A stretch of 40,724 nt of DNA from contig JAFGYD010000076.1 in assembly GCA_016936295.1 (NCBI GenBank), forward strand, positions 1 to 40,724, written 5' to 3'. Below, piece after piece: positions 18,043 through 26,099 of this stretch. Under the pieces are notes generated by a model. It was not told where the DNA came from, did not search any database, and worked only from the letters and a program-made list of their open reading frames with translations. The position numbers and the translations under genes were made by a program. Origin of the DNA: Spirochaetales bacterium. GTDB taxonomy: Bacteria > Spirochaetota > Spirochaetia > DSM-2461. How positions within the stretch are numbered: the first letter of the stretch is position 1; each line of letters starts with the position of its first letter.

Positions 18043-18720
18043 TTATTTATAGTTTTTTAGTTTTTCAGGATTAAGAATAGTAATAATATCTTTTTCCTGA
18101 ACAATTATTCCTTCCTGGACAAGATTGGAAAACTCTCTTGATAAACTAGGACGAGTAATTCCCATCTCTTTTGAAAGTTCCTCCTTATTCTGTTTCATTT
18201 TGAATGTTAATGAATTAGCCTGTTTAGAACATCTTAAAAGAGTCATTGCGATCTTTTGTTTTATTGTATTAAGTTGTAAGAATTTTATTTTTTCCGATAG
18301 AAATGAAACTTTACTGGAAATAACGGCCATAGTGTTTTCTAATATTTGTTTGTGTGTCATACAACATTTTATTAACATCTCTTTAGATAAAAAGAAAATC
18401 TGAGAATTTTCTAAAGCATATAAAGTTACGGGAAGGATATTTTTTTCTGAGAATAGGATTGGAATTGCTACTGGTTGATATTTTCCAAATTCCTCCATAT
18501 TTATTATTTTCCCATCGGTGGATGTCATTTGAGCCTTTAATTTCCCATCTATAACAATTATTAATCTATCTAACTTCTCCTCTTGAGAACAGATAATATC
18601 CCCTTTGTTATAGTTTTTAATTATAGCATTGTGGGGGGTAAGTATTTTATGAAGTTCCAAAATATCAATATTTCTAAAAATAGGAGATTCTGCAAGTGCT
18701 AATAGTTCATTTCGTTCCAT
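18043..18720 (-). CDS. Crp/Fnr-family regulator, candidate HcpR
   Basis: A 225-residue transcription factor with an N-terminal cyclic-nucleotide-binding-like beta-barrel (residues about 15-125) and a C-terminal winged helix (KEELSKEMGITRPSLSREFSNLVQEGII). The barrel lacks the phosphate-binding RxS motif for cAMP and the Fnr cysteine cluster, which points to another ligand; characterised HcpR proteins use haem to sense NO. Its nearness to hcp and the perfect palindrome there make HcpR the best guess. Its own promoter region (18721-18793, shared with cinA) shows no copy of the palindrome, so autoregulation by that site is not indicated. Confidence 0.78.
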   Translation of the reverse strand: MERNELLALAESPIFRNIDILELHKILTPHNAIIKNYNKGDIICSQEEKLDRLIIVIDGKLKAQMTSTDGKIINMEEFGKYQPVAIPILFSEKNILPVTLYALENSQIFFLSKEMLIKCCMTHKQILENTMAVISSKVSFLSEKIKFLQLNTIKQKIAMTLLRCSKQANSLTFKMKQNKEELSKEMGITRPSLSREFSNLVQEGIIVQEKDIITILNPEKLKNYK

Positions 18721-18778
18721 TTCTAACCTCTTTCTAATTATATTTCATTTTTTTATTGTTTGAAAGCTTATCTAAATT

Positions 18779-18787
18779 TGCTATAGT
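18779..18787 (+). promoter_or_regulatory. Extended -10 promoter of cinA
   Basis: TGCTATAGT is an extended -10 element (TGn plus TATAGT at 18782-18787). The cinA ATG follows after 6 bases, exactly where transcription would start, and no ribosome-binding site is present. A leaderless messenger is the simplest reading. Confidence 0.5.
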
Positions 18788-18793
18788 TAATTT

Positions 18794-19882
18794 ATGAATG
18801 TTGAATTAATAACTGTTGGAAATGAACTACTTGTAGGTGAGGTAATCGATGCTAATTCTTGTTGGATATGTGCTGAACTTACAAAGTTAGGATTCGATGT
18901 TATAGCTAATCATATAATTAGAGATTATAAAAAAGATATTATATATACATTAGATGCAGCTTTAAGCAGGGCTAATATTGTTTTAATTACTGGAAATGAA
19001 TCATCTAAAATAGTTCTATCCCAGTATTTTAATAGTAAACTTTTAGGCAATATCTGGTTTGAAAAAGATGACAAAGTAGTTATTTCTATACCTTGTGTAC
19101 CTACTAAAATGAAAAGTGTTATGTTGAACCAAGTACTATTCAGGCTAAAAAATAAATTTGCAACAAGTGATATTTTGCATAAAACAGTAACTGTTTATGG
19201 AATACCTGAATCTGAATTAATAGAAAAAATTGACTTTTGGGTTAAAAAACTACCTGGATATATAGATGTAACTTATATTTCTGAACCAGGAAAGGTTAGG
19301 ATAAAGTTAACAGGTCATGGTCTATCTTTGGATCAGTTAAATGTTAAATTCGATAGAATCATAGATGAGTTGAATCCTATAGTTGGGGATTTTACAACTG
19401 GGATTGATCACCAGCATCTGAATCAGTTAATTGGTGACTTATTAATTGATAAAAGTATGACAATCGCCACTGCTGAGAGTTGTACCGGGGGTAATATTGC
19501 TAAGGTTTTTACAGCTGTCCCTGGCGCATCGGCCTATTTTAAAGGGAGTGTTGTTGCATACGATAATAGTGTTAAAGAAAATGTTTTAGGTGTTTCAAAG
19601 TTAGACTTAGAAAGGTATGGAGCAGTTAGTAAACCTGTAGTAGAGCAGATGGCTCTTGGTGTTAAAAACCTGCTGAAAACAGATTGGGCTATTGCTACAT
19701 CTGGTATTGCAGGGCCAACAGGTGGAACAGAAGAAAAACCCGTTGGTACTGTGTGGATAGCTTGGGCAGGTCCTAATGGAGTAGAAAGCTCTAAATATCA
19801 ATTTGGAATTGACAGAAAATGTAATATTAAAGCTTCTACTGAATTAGGCCTGTTCGGTATCTATAAATATTTAAGAATTTAG
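18794..19882 (+). CDS. cinA: CinA-like protein with shortened molybdopterin-binding domain
   Basis: The C-terminal half is a normal nicotinamide-nucleotide amidase (PncC) domain: AESCTGGNIAKVFTAVPGAS, GSVVAYDNSVKENVLGV, TSGIAGPTGG. It would recycle NMN to nicotinate mononucleotide. The N-terminal half begins like CinA (VGNELLVGEVIDANS), but the GGLGPTxDDxT motif is replaced by ITGNESS and about 50 residues are missing before IPCVPTKMKSVM. The whole is 362 residues against roughly 410-420 in the family. The N-terminal ADP-ribose pyrophosphatase activity is therefore probably lost. The start has no Shine-Dalgarno; an extended -10 ends 6 bases before the ATG. Confidence 0.85.
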   Translation: MNVELITVGNELLVGEVIDANSCWICAELTKLGFDVIANHIIRDYKKDIIYTLDAALSRANIVLITGNESSKIVLSQYFNSKLLGNIWFEKDDKVVISIPCVPTKMKSVMLNQVLFRLKNKFATSDILHKTVTVYGIPESELIEKIDFWVKKLPGYIDVTYISEPGKVRIKLTGHGLSLDQLNVKFDRIIDELNPIVGDFTTGIDHQHLNQLIGDLLIDKSMTIATAESCTGGNIAKVFTAVPGASAYFKGSVVAYDNSVKENVLGVSKLDLERYGAVSKPVVEQMALGVKNLLKTDWAIATSGIAGPTGGTEEKPVGTVWIAWAGPNGVESSKYQFGIDRKCNIKASTELGLFGIYKYLRI

Positions 19883-20839
19883 TTTTATTAGTTTAATAAT
19901 TTTGGAAATTAGTTCTCCTATCCCTGATATTAAACCAACTAATACAAATACTTTAAAACCTATGGTAGAGTGGGTAAAAAGTCCTGCATCAATTCCATTT
20001 TTATAGATAAACATATCTTTGTTTTGAAGTATTACAACTGTTACAATAAGCCCAATTATTGCAATTGCTAGTTCAAAGATATAAAAAGATCTTGTTTTAA
20101 TCTCTTTTTTAAGAAGGGCTACATGGTAAGATACTTCTAAAATCCCCTGAACAACAAAAACAGGAATGAAAGTCTTAAAAACTTCTAAATTAATCTTGTT
20201 TCCAAGGGTTAATGTAGACTTTTCAAATAAATTTTCCAAGTTTTGAATAATCTCGGGGTATAGGACAATTAGTGCTGTAAATATAGGTATTAACACGATT
20301 GCAATAACCGCTTCAATTTTTGATTCCTGTTCCGGGGATAAATTAATAGTTTCTAACTCCTTAATTGTCCAATCTTCATCTATATCGATTACCTTATTTC
20401 TAAAAACTCTGGACAAGATTATAAAAATAATAGTTAAAAAACCTATTCCGCTTATTGAAGCTTGAATAATATTAAACGGAACTTTTATAAACTCTTTAAA
20501 TAGTTCTAAACCAGATGGATTTTTTGTGAAAAGACCCACAATAAAAATAGTAACAAAGGCTACACTTAATGCACCCACAATAATTTTTGAAATAATAAAA
20601 AAAAGATCGGTAAACCCTGGGCTGATAACATCCTGATTATTTCCATATTCTTTTGCAACTTTCCATGGGGAACCAAAACTTGTTATTGCCTTTTTAATAT
20701 CTTCTTCTGTTGGGTTCTCTCCATAAGTTGCTTCTATTTCATCTAATAAAAGGGATTCTAATTCTAACTGGATCTCTTTTCTGTTTTTTAGTGGTAATTT
20801 CTGCCCTATTGCATAAATGTACTTATCTAGTAATAACAT
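19871..20839 (-). CDS. HAAS-domain membrane protein
   Basis: A 322-residue protein. Residues 1-65 form a HAAS-type helical domain (LPLKNRKEIQLELESLLLDEIEATYG, then TEEDIKKAITSFGSPWKVAKEY), a signalling module that is typically encoded with PadR regulators. Six or so membrane helices follow. It lies immediately downstream of the PadR gene (one base between stop and start), with GGAGAA before the ATG. Such proteins are thought to pass envelope signals or regulate their partner; the exact role is unknown. The 3' end overlaps cinA by 12 bases in convergent orientation. Confidence 0.72.
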   Translation of the reverse strand: MLLLDKYIYAIGQKLPLKNRKEIQLELESLLLDEIEATYGENPTEEDIKKAITSFGSPWKVAKEYGNNQDVISPGFTDLFFIISKIIVGALSVAFVTIFIVGLFTKNPSGLELFKEFIKVPFNIIQASISGIGFLTIIFIILSRVFRNKVIDIDEDWTIKELETINLSPEQESKIEAVIAIVLIPIFTALIVLYPEIIQNLENLFEKSTLTLGNKINLEVFKTFIPVFVVQGILEVSYHVALLKKEIKTRSFYIFELAIAIIGLIVTVVILQNKDMFIYKNGIDAGLFTHSTIGFKVFVLVGLISGIGELISKIIKLIKLNS

Positions 20840-20840
20840 A

Positions 20841-21179
20841 TCATTCTCCTTTTACTACCATTGTTTCAATAACTTTATTAGTTTTATTCCACTCGTTATA
20901 CAAACTATCCCTAATTCCTTTTCCCATTTCACTTATGATGTAGTACTTTCTGGGTCTTGAATCTGTAGTATCCCAAGAGCTCTCTAATAACCCCTGTTTT
21001 TCTAATCTTCTAAGTAGTGGATAGAGTGTATTTTGCTCTATTTCTATTCCCAAATCCTTTAATGTGTTAATCATGGAGTAGCCATAACTTGGTTTCGAAG
21101 AGTTGAGAAGAACCGCTAATACCAGTGTTCCTCGTTTTAATTCTTGTACTAAATTGTCAATAATAACATTGTCTTTCAT
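20841..21179 (-). CDS. PadR-family transcriptional regulator
   Basis: A 112-residue winged-helix repressor of the PadR family, shown by GTLVLAVLLNSSKPSYGYSMI, the LYPLLRRLEKQGLLES wing region and PRKYYIISEMGK. It would bind as a dimer. The short form (subfamily 2) normally represses its own operon together with a membrane partner, here the HAAS protein. GAGG precedes the ATG. The promoter upstream carries a TGTACA palindrome between its boxes, a reasonable autoregulatory site. Confidence 0.88.
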   Translation of the reverse strand: MKDNVIIDNLVQELKRGTLVLAVLLNSSKPSYGYSMINTLKDLGIEIEQNTLYPLLRRLEKQGLLESSWDTTDSRPRKYYIISEMGKGIRDSLYNEWNKTNKVIETMVVKGE

Positions 21180-21196
21180 ACAATACCTCTATTTTT

Positions 21197-21226
21197 ATGA
21201 TAGTGTGTGATGTACAGTATTGTCAA
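21197..21226 (-). promoter_or_regulatory. PadR-HAAS promoter with TGTACA palindrome
   Basis: On the minus strand TTGACA (21226-21221), an 18-base spacer and TATCAT (21202-21197) form a good sigma-70 promoter. The spacer contains the palindrome TGTACA (21211-21216), so a dimer bound there would block RNA polymerase. Confidence 0.6.
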
Positions 21227-21260
21227 TAATAAAATCCCGGTAAAGAGTGGGATTTTATTA
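21227..21260 (-). terminator. Terminator after the M32 peptidase gene
   Basis: A perfect 12-bp inverted repeat, TAATAAAATCCC (21227-21238) and GGGATTTTATTA (21249-21260), with a 10-base loop, sits directly downstream of the M32 stop. The minus-strand right arm ends in GGGATTTTATTATTG, giving a U-rich tail. It overlaps the -35 region of the PadR promoter by a few bases at most. Confidence 0.7.
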
Positions 21261-21266
21261 ATTATT

Positions 21267-22742
21267 TTAAAGATTATATAAGTTTGTGAACTTTTTTTCT
21301 AAATATGAGCAGAAATATTCTGGATTTAACAATTCTCCACATGACTTAAGGCTAATTTCATCCGGGGTTAATAGTGAACCGTATGTATGAATGTTTTTAT
21401 TTAACCACTCCAAAACTTTTTTGGGTTCCTTTTCTTCATTCATGTAGTGGGAAAATTGTGCTGCGTAAGCAGAACCAAGGGCATAAGTAGGAAAATATCC
21501 AAAAAGCCCATGTGACCAATGAACATCCTGTAAAACACCCATAGAGTTATTAGGAGGTGTAATACCTAAATATTCAAACATTTTATTATTCCAATATTCT
21601 GGCAGGTCTTCTACCTCTAGTCTTTCTTCAATTAATGCTAATTCTATCTCATATCTAACCATAATATGTAGTGAGTATGTTAGTTCATCGGCATCCACTC
21701 TAATAAAGCTAGGCTCAACTCTGTTTATTGCATTATAAAAATTCTCTGTTGTTATATCTTTTAGTTGTTCTGGGTAGCGCTTAACCAGGAATGGGAGGTA
21801 AAAATTTATAAATTCCTTACTCTTGAAGATATTATTTTCGTATATCCTTGATTGGGATTCATGTATTCCTAAAGATGTTCCCGTTGCCAATGATGTATTA
21901 AAAAGATCTCTTGAAATATTCTGTTCATAAAGGGCATGACCTCCTTCATGGGCAACTGATAGGGTTCCTGACAACATATTGTTTTCATCGTAACGTGAAG
22001 TTAAACGAACGTCATCAATGTTTGTCCCCATTGTAAAGGGATGTGTACTCTCTTTTAGCATTCCTCTTGTAAGATCAAACCCCATTATTTCTAATAGCTC
22101 TGTAGCTGCCTCTTTCTGTAAATAAATTGGGTAACTTTTTTTAAGAAAATCATCGTTAATTACAGTTTTAGATTCCTCTATTTTTTTTAGAAGTGGAACT
22201 ATTCTCTCTTTTAGTTTAGAAAAGAATGCATTTAGTTTTTCCACTGTCATCCCTTCTTCGTAGTCATCTAGGAAAATATTATATGGGTGTTCTTTAGCAT
22301 CTATATACTTGGCAAATTTTCTTTTGTAATTAATAATTTCTTTTAAGTCCTTACTAAAAATAGAGAAATCGTCCTTCTCTCTTGCTTCTTCCCAACTATG
22401 CTGGGCTCGATTAGTTAGCATATGATAGTCCCTAAGTTCATTTTTAGGAATTCTGCTCATTTTAACAAACTCTTTTTTACTGTTTTTTACCATTTTTGCT
22501 TCAATATCTGTGAGTTTGTCAATATTTTGCAATAGAATCTCTAAATCTTCCTCAGCTTCTTTGTTAATTAGTATTTCATGTTGCAGAACTGTAAGAAAAC
22601 CTAAACTTTCACCCCTCATCGGGGCTCCTTTTTTGGGGGCACCTGTTGCCGCATCCCACTCCATAATAGAGTTTGCGTAATTTATTGCTACAACCTTTTC
22701 TATTTTAATTCTAAATCGGTTTAATGCTTCTTTGTAATCCAT
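21267..22742 (-). CDS. M32 metallocarboxypeptidase (Taq type)
   Basis: A 491-residue cytoplasmic zinc carboxypeptidase that trims C-terminal residues from peptides. The zinc motif is His265-Glu-Gly-Gly-His269 in SVAHEGGHALYEQ, followed by GIHESQSRIYEN with the third ligand Glu and the family motif HES(Q/L)SR. Further M32 signatures are FTMGTNIDDVRLTSRY and YALGSAYAAQF. The length is typical (about 500). The frame extends 14 residues upstream to 22784, but GGAGAG just before the ATG at 22742 decides the shorter start. It is divergent from the GH13 gene and followed by a strong hairpin. Confidence 0.94.
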   Translation of the reverse strand: MDYKEALNRFRIKIEKVVAINYANSIMEWDAATGAPKKGAPMRGESLGFLTVLQHEILINKEAEEDLEILLQNIDKLTDIEAKMVKNSKKEFVKMSRIPKNELRDYHMLTNRAQHSWEEAREKDDFSIFSKDLKEIINYKRKFAKYIDAKEHPYNIFLDDYEEGMTVEKLNAFFSKLKERIVPLLKKIEESKTVINDDFLKKSYPIYLQKEAATELLEIMGFDLTRGMLKESTHPFTMGTNIDDVRLTSRYDENNMLSGTLSVAHEGGHALYEQNISRDLFNTSLATGTSLGIHESQSRIYENNIFKSKEFINFYLPFLVKRYPEQLKDITTENFYNAINRVEPSFIRVDADELTYSLHIMVRYEIELALIEERLEVEDLPEYWNNKMFEYLGITPPNNSMGVLQDVHWSHGLFGYFPTYALGSAYAAQFSHYMNEEKEPKKVLEWLNKNIHTYGSLLTPDEISLKSCGELLNPEYFCSYLEKKFTNLYNL

Positions 22743-22777
22743 AATCTCTCCATTTGTTTTACTATAACATAATTTAA

Positions 22778-22806
22778 TTGACATGGACTATTTTTAAAAC
22801 TATATT
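22778..22806 (+). promoter_or_regulatory. Sigma-70 promoter of the GH13 gene
   Basis: TTGACA (22778-22783), a 17-base spacer and TATATT (22801-22806) are close to consensus. Transcription should begin near 22813, inside the LacI-type operator that follows. Confidence 0.75.
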
Positions 22807-22810
22807 TTAT

Positions 22811-22828
22811 TGCGCAATCGCTTGCACA
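22811..22828 (+). promoter_or_regulatory. LacI/GalR-family operator at the GH13 start site
   Basis: TGCGCAAT-CG-CTTGCACA form seen as TGCGCAATCGCTTGCACA is an imperfect palindrome around a central CG with 6 of 8 mirrored positions, the hallmark of LacI-family operators. It covers the predicted transcription start and ends 4 bases before the ribosome-binding site, a position for repression. Confidence 0.75.
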
Positions 22829-22845
22829 TACTAAAGGAGTTTTTA

Positions 22846-24159
22846 ATGGCAGTAAATACAGATATAACCTTACGTAATAAGCTTGTTTATCAAGTTTTTA
22901 GTAGACAGCATAATAGTACTGGTACATTTAAGGAATTTATAAAGGATTTGGATAGAATAAAGGATCTTGGAACAGACTATATCTATTTTCTACCAATACA
23001 CGAAATAGGTCAATTTAGAAAAAAAGGGGATTTAGGTTGCCCATACTCTATTAAGGACTACTACTCTGTTAATCATGAATATGGAACACTACAGGATTTT
23101 AAAGAACTTGTTTCAGAAATTCATAAAAGGGATATGAAGGTTATAATAGATATAGTTTTTAACCATACAAGTCATGACTCTGTAATGTTAAATAACTACT
23201 CTCATCTATATTATAAAAATGAGAAAGGGGAGCTTTCTAATAGAATCGGTGACTGGTGGGATATTACCGATTTAGACTATAGTAAAAAAGAGTTATATCC
23301 TGTAATGTTCGATATTTTAAAATACTGGGCAAACCAAGGTCTTGATGGTTTTAGATGCGACGTAGCCTCGTTTTTACCAAAAGATTTTTGGATTGAAGCA
23401 AGGGCTGAAATTGCAAAAATAAATAGTAAATTTATATGGATCGCAGAATCTGTACATGCTTCTGGAGTAAAAGAGTTAAGAGATGCTGGCTTTGGAGCAT
23501 TAAGCGATAGTGAAGTTTACGAAGCTTTTGATATTTGCTACGATTATGATATACACCACCACTATTTAGGATACTTTAAGGGTGAAAATAATTTACAAAC
23601 CTACCTTGATTCAATTATGTTTCAAGAGTCTATATATCCACAGAACTATGTTAAGCTTAGATTTTTAGAAAATCATGACCAGCCAAGAGTAGCTTCTTTA
23701 GTAAACAATTTTGATAAGCTACTTAATTTTACCGCATTTAATCTTTTTTTAAAGGGTACTTCTATGGTATATGCAGGTCAGGAAGCTCAAGCTAGCCACC
23801 ACCCCGATCTATTTAATACCGATAAAGTTGATTGGAGTAAGTTGGATGAATCCAGGGAAATTTCTGCAATTATTAATAAAATTATTACTTTAAAAAAAGA
23901 GGATAGTATTTTTGTTAATGGAAAATTTAATATAAGAAAGATGTATATTGATGGATTAGTACATATAACCTATGAAAATGAGAAAAAAACTATTCATGGT
24001 TTCTTTAACCTGAAGGGTGTTGATGGTTACTTAAAACTAAATGTTCCAGAGCTGGAGCATGAACTATATAAGAATATTTTAACAGGAGAAAATGTTCAGA
24101 TCTTTCAGGGGAATATGCCAATTTATAAAAAGCCGGTAATTCTAACTATTCTAAAATAA
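22846..24159 (+). CDS. GH13 alpha-glucosidase/amylase family enzyme
   Basis: A 437-residue TIM-barrel glycoside hydrolase. The four family regions are visible: DIVFNHTS, GFRCDVAS (nucleophile Asp), WIAESVH (acid/base Glu) and FLENHDQPR (third carboxylate Asp). There is no signal peptide, so it acts on maltodextrin, sucrose-like or trehalose-like sugars inside the cell; the short C-terminal domain and length resemble intracellular oligosaccharide hydrolases. AAAGGAG at 22833-22839 supports ATG 22846, although the frame opens earlier. Regulation by a LacI-type repressor is strongly suggested by the operator at the promoter. Confidence 0.88.
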   Translation: MAVNTDITLRNKLVYQVFSRQHNSTGTFKEFIKDLDRIKDLGTDYIYFLPIHEIGQFRKKGDLGCPYSIKDYYSVNHEYGTLQDFKELVSEIHKRDMKVIIDIVFNHTSHDSVMLNNYSHLYYKNEKGELSNRIGDWWDITDLDYSKKELYPVMFDILKYWANQGLDGFRCDVASFLPKDFWIEARAEIAKINSKFIWIAESVHASGVKELRDAGFGALSDSEVYEAFDICYDYDIHHHYLGYFKGENNLQTYLDSIMFQESIYPQNYVKLRFLENHDQPRVASLVNNFDKLLNFTAFNLFLKGTSMVYAGQEAQASHHPDLFNTDKVDWSKLDESREISAIINKIITLKKEDSIFVNGKFNIRKMYIDGLVHITYENEKKTIHGFFNLKGVDGYLKLNVPELEHELYKNILTGENVQIFQGNMPIYKKPVILTILK

Positions 24160-24198
24160 TAATCTAGTAATAGTAACTATTATGATTTAATATTAAGT

Positions 24199-25566
24199 AT
24201 GAATGTATTTAATTTTGATAATAGTTATAGGAACCTGGATAAAAGACTCTATTCAAATGAATTTATTACTAGTTCAGTAAATCCTGAACTAGTTTTATAT
24301 AATTTAAAATTAGCAGATAAATTGGGAATCCCTCAATTTGATTATGCTAAATATCTCTCTGGCCAAAGTTTTCCTACTGGGGCTAACCCAATTGCTCAAG
24401 CCTATGCCGGACATCAGTTTGGCTATTTAAATATGTTGGGAGATGGTCGAGCTCTACTTCTAGGAGAGCATATTACCCCTAAAAATAGACGTTTTGATAT
24501 ACAGCTTAAGGGTTCCGGGAGAACACCATACTCTAGAAATGGTGATGGAAAAGCAACGCTGTACTCAATGTTACGGGAGTATTTAATCAGTCATGCAATG
24601 GAGTATTTAAACATTCCTACGACCCGTAGTTTAGCAGTTATTAAAACTGGTGAAAGAGTACTAAGGGAGATAGAGCATAGCGGTGCTATTTTAACAAGAG
24701 TTGCATCTAGCCATATTAGAGTTGGTACTTTTCAGTTTGTTGCAATGCAGCAGGATGAAAAACTTTTACGGGATTTTACCCATTATACAATAAAACGACA
24801 CTACCCCGAATTAGAAAATTTAAATAATACCTATTTAGCTTTTTTCAATGAAGTAATGAACCGTCAAATCGACCTTATTATTAATTGGTTAAGGGTTGGT
24901 TTTATCCATGGTGTTATGAATACCGATAATGTATCAATTTCTGGAGAAACAATAGATTATGGACCTTGTGCATTTATGGATATATATAATCCAAATACTG
25001 TATTTAGTTCTATAGATAAACAGGGGAGGTACTCTTTTATTAATCAGGGAGGAATAGGTAAATGGAATATGGCAAGGTTTGCAGAAACTTTACTACCATT
25101 AATAGAAATAAATAAAGTTAATGAGATTTTATCAACATATGACTCTATATTTAAAGATAGATGGTATAGAATGATGGGAAATAAAATAGGCATTGAAAAT
25201 TTAGATAATTCAGCCTACAGCCTTATTGATGAATTACTTATTTTTCTGGAAGAGAAAGAGTTAGATTATACATCATTTTTTAGAGATTTAAGTAAATTTG
25301 AGGATAATAAATTGAATAAATCATGGAATCAGGAATGGAAGAAATTAAATCCAGATAAAGGATTGATGGATAGTGTTAATCCTGCAGTAATTCCAAGAAA
25401 TAGTTTAGTTGAAGATGTTTTGCAAAAAGCAGCTTTTTTTAATAACTTTGAACCTTTTAATGAATTTCTGAATGTTTTAAGCACACCCTATTTAAATAGA
25501 GATGATTTTTATACATTTAACCCGGAATCTGTAGATAAAAGTTATAAAACCTTCTGTGGAACATAG
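24199..25566 (+). CDS. selO: Protein adenylyltransferase SelO (YdiU)
   Basis: A 455-residue pseudokinase-fold enzyme that transfers AMP to hydroxyl groups of proteins and is linked to redox balance. Signature stretches are AYAGHQFGYLNMLGDGRA, IQLKGSGRTPYSRNGDG (residues 101-117), REYLISHAMEYLNIPTTR, and the metal-binding and catalytic parts HGVMNTDNVSI and IDYGPCAFMD. The length is slightly under the roughly 480 of E. coli. It ends KTFCGT, with the cysteine that corresponds to the conserved C-terminal motif. There is no Shine-Dalgarno; an extended -10-like TGA-TTTAAT ends 7 bases before the ATG. The gene stands alone, 39 bases after GH13. Confidence 0.94.
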   Translation: MNVFNFDNSYRNLDKRLYSNEFITSSVNPELVLYNLKLADKLGIPQFDYAKYLSGQSFPTGANPIAQAYAGHQFGYLNMLGDGRALLLGEHITPKNRRFDIQLKGSGRTPYSRNGDGKATLYSMLREYLISHAMEYLNIPTTRSLAVIKTGERVLREIEHSGAILTRVASSHIRVGTFQFVAMQQDEKLLRDFTHYTIKRHYPELENLNNTYLAFFNEVMNRQIDLIINWLRVGFIHGVMNTDNVSISGETIDYGPCAFMDIYNPNTVFSSIDKQGRYSFINQGGIGKWNMARFAETLLPLIEINKVNEILSTYDSIFKDRWYRMMGNKIGIENLDNSAYSLIDELLIFLEEKELDYTSFFRDLSKFEDNKLNKSWNQEWKKLNPDKGLMDSVNPAVIPRNSLVEDVLQKAAFFNNFEPFNEFLNVLSTPYLNRDDFYTFNPESVDKSYKTFCGT

Positions 25567-25582
25567 TTGAAATAAAAAAAAC

Positions 25583-25611
25583 TTGACACTATATCAAATC
25601 TTTTTTATCAT
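25583..25611 (+). promoter_or_regulatory. Promoter of the DUF4282 gene
   Basis: TTGACA (25583-25588), a 17-base spacer and TATCAT (25606-25611) make a near-consensus sigma-70 promoter 34 bases upstream of the ATG at 25646. Confidence 0.7.
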
Positions 25612-25645
25612 TTCTATGTATATCCCAATTTAAATGAGGTAAAAA

Positions 25646-25921
25646 ATGAATATTTTTAAATTCGATAGCTTTATTGTTCCTAAATTATTAACAGTTTTGT
25701 ATAACATTATTTTAATAGTTTCGGTAGGTGTAGGTCTTTTTAGGGTTTTTACCGGTATATCCGATGGTATGGAAGCAAATGATTTTCAATCCCAAATTCC
25801 AACAATTTTAATAGGGTTAGGAATTACTATCTTAATACCTCTTGCTGCCAGAGTTTTTACAGAAATGACTCTTATTCTTTTTAAGATTGAAGAAAACACA
25901 AGAAGAAAATCTGTAAAGTAG
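25646..25921 (+). CDS. DUF4282 membrane protein
   Basis: A 91-residue protein with the DUF4282 pattern: FDSFIVPKLLTVLYNIILIV, a second helix with ILIGLGITILIPLAARVFTEM and the closing ILFKIEEN. Two membrane segments are visible, with both ends probably in the cytoplasm. The function of the family is unknown. It is transcribed alone, with a good promoter upstream, AGGTAAAA as a ribosome-binding site and a strong terminator downstream. Confidence 0.85.
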   Translation: MNIFKFDSFIVPKLLTVLYNIILIVSVGVGLFRVFTGISDGMEANDFQSQIPTILIGLGITILIPLAARVFTEMTLILFKIEENTRRKSVK

Positions 25922-25990
25922 ATAACAACTCTTTCTAATTTCCTTTTCAAGGAAAATAAATAATATTTATGTTCTCAAATACAATTAAAT

Positions 25991-26018
25991 AAGGTAGCTA
26001 AAAAAGCTGCCTTTTTTT
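25991..26018 (+). terminator. Rho-independent terminator after DUF4282
   Basis: AAGGTAGCT (25991-25999) pairs with AGCTGCCTT (26005-26013) with one G-U pair and an A-rich loop, followed by a run of Ts to 26018. It separates the DUF4282 gene from the Fe-S cluster operon. Confidence 0.85.
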
Positions 26019-26024
26019 ATTAAT

Positions 26025-26085
26025 TGCATATGCACAATATTGACCATATTGTGAAAAGGGAACATAATATGCATATACACAAAAT
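26025..26085 (+). promoter_or_regulatory. Promoter and repeated operator-like sites of the NifX-MinD operon
   Basis: A promoter TTGACC (26040-26045), 17-base spacer and CATAAT (26063-26068) is visible. It is surrounded by sites: the perfect inverted repeat CACAATAT-tgacc-ATATTGTG (26033-26053) over the -35 box, and two copies of a 16-base element, TGCATATGCACAATAT (26025-26040) and TGCATATACACAAAAT (26070-26085), 45 bases apart. The second copy reappears inverted before the BASS-CBS gene. The DUF134 protein of this operon is a possible binder. Confidence 0.55.
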
Positions 26086-26099
26086 AAAAGGAGATTATT

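Noticed and set aside
24199-25566. Selenocysteine in SelO
   Set aside because: The C-terminus ends KTFCGT followed by TAG; bacterial SelO has cysteine there and there is no in-frame TGA to read as selenocysteine.
25939-25955. TTTCCTT-TTC-AAGGAAA hairpin after the DUF4282 gene
   Set aside because: Only seven pairs with a three-base loop and no T run; the real terminator is at 25991-26018.
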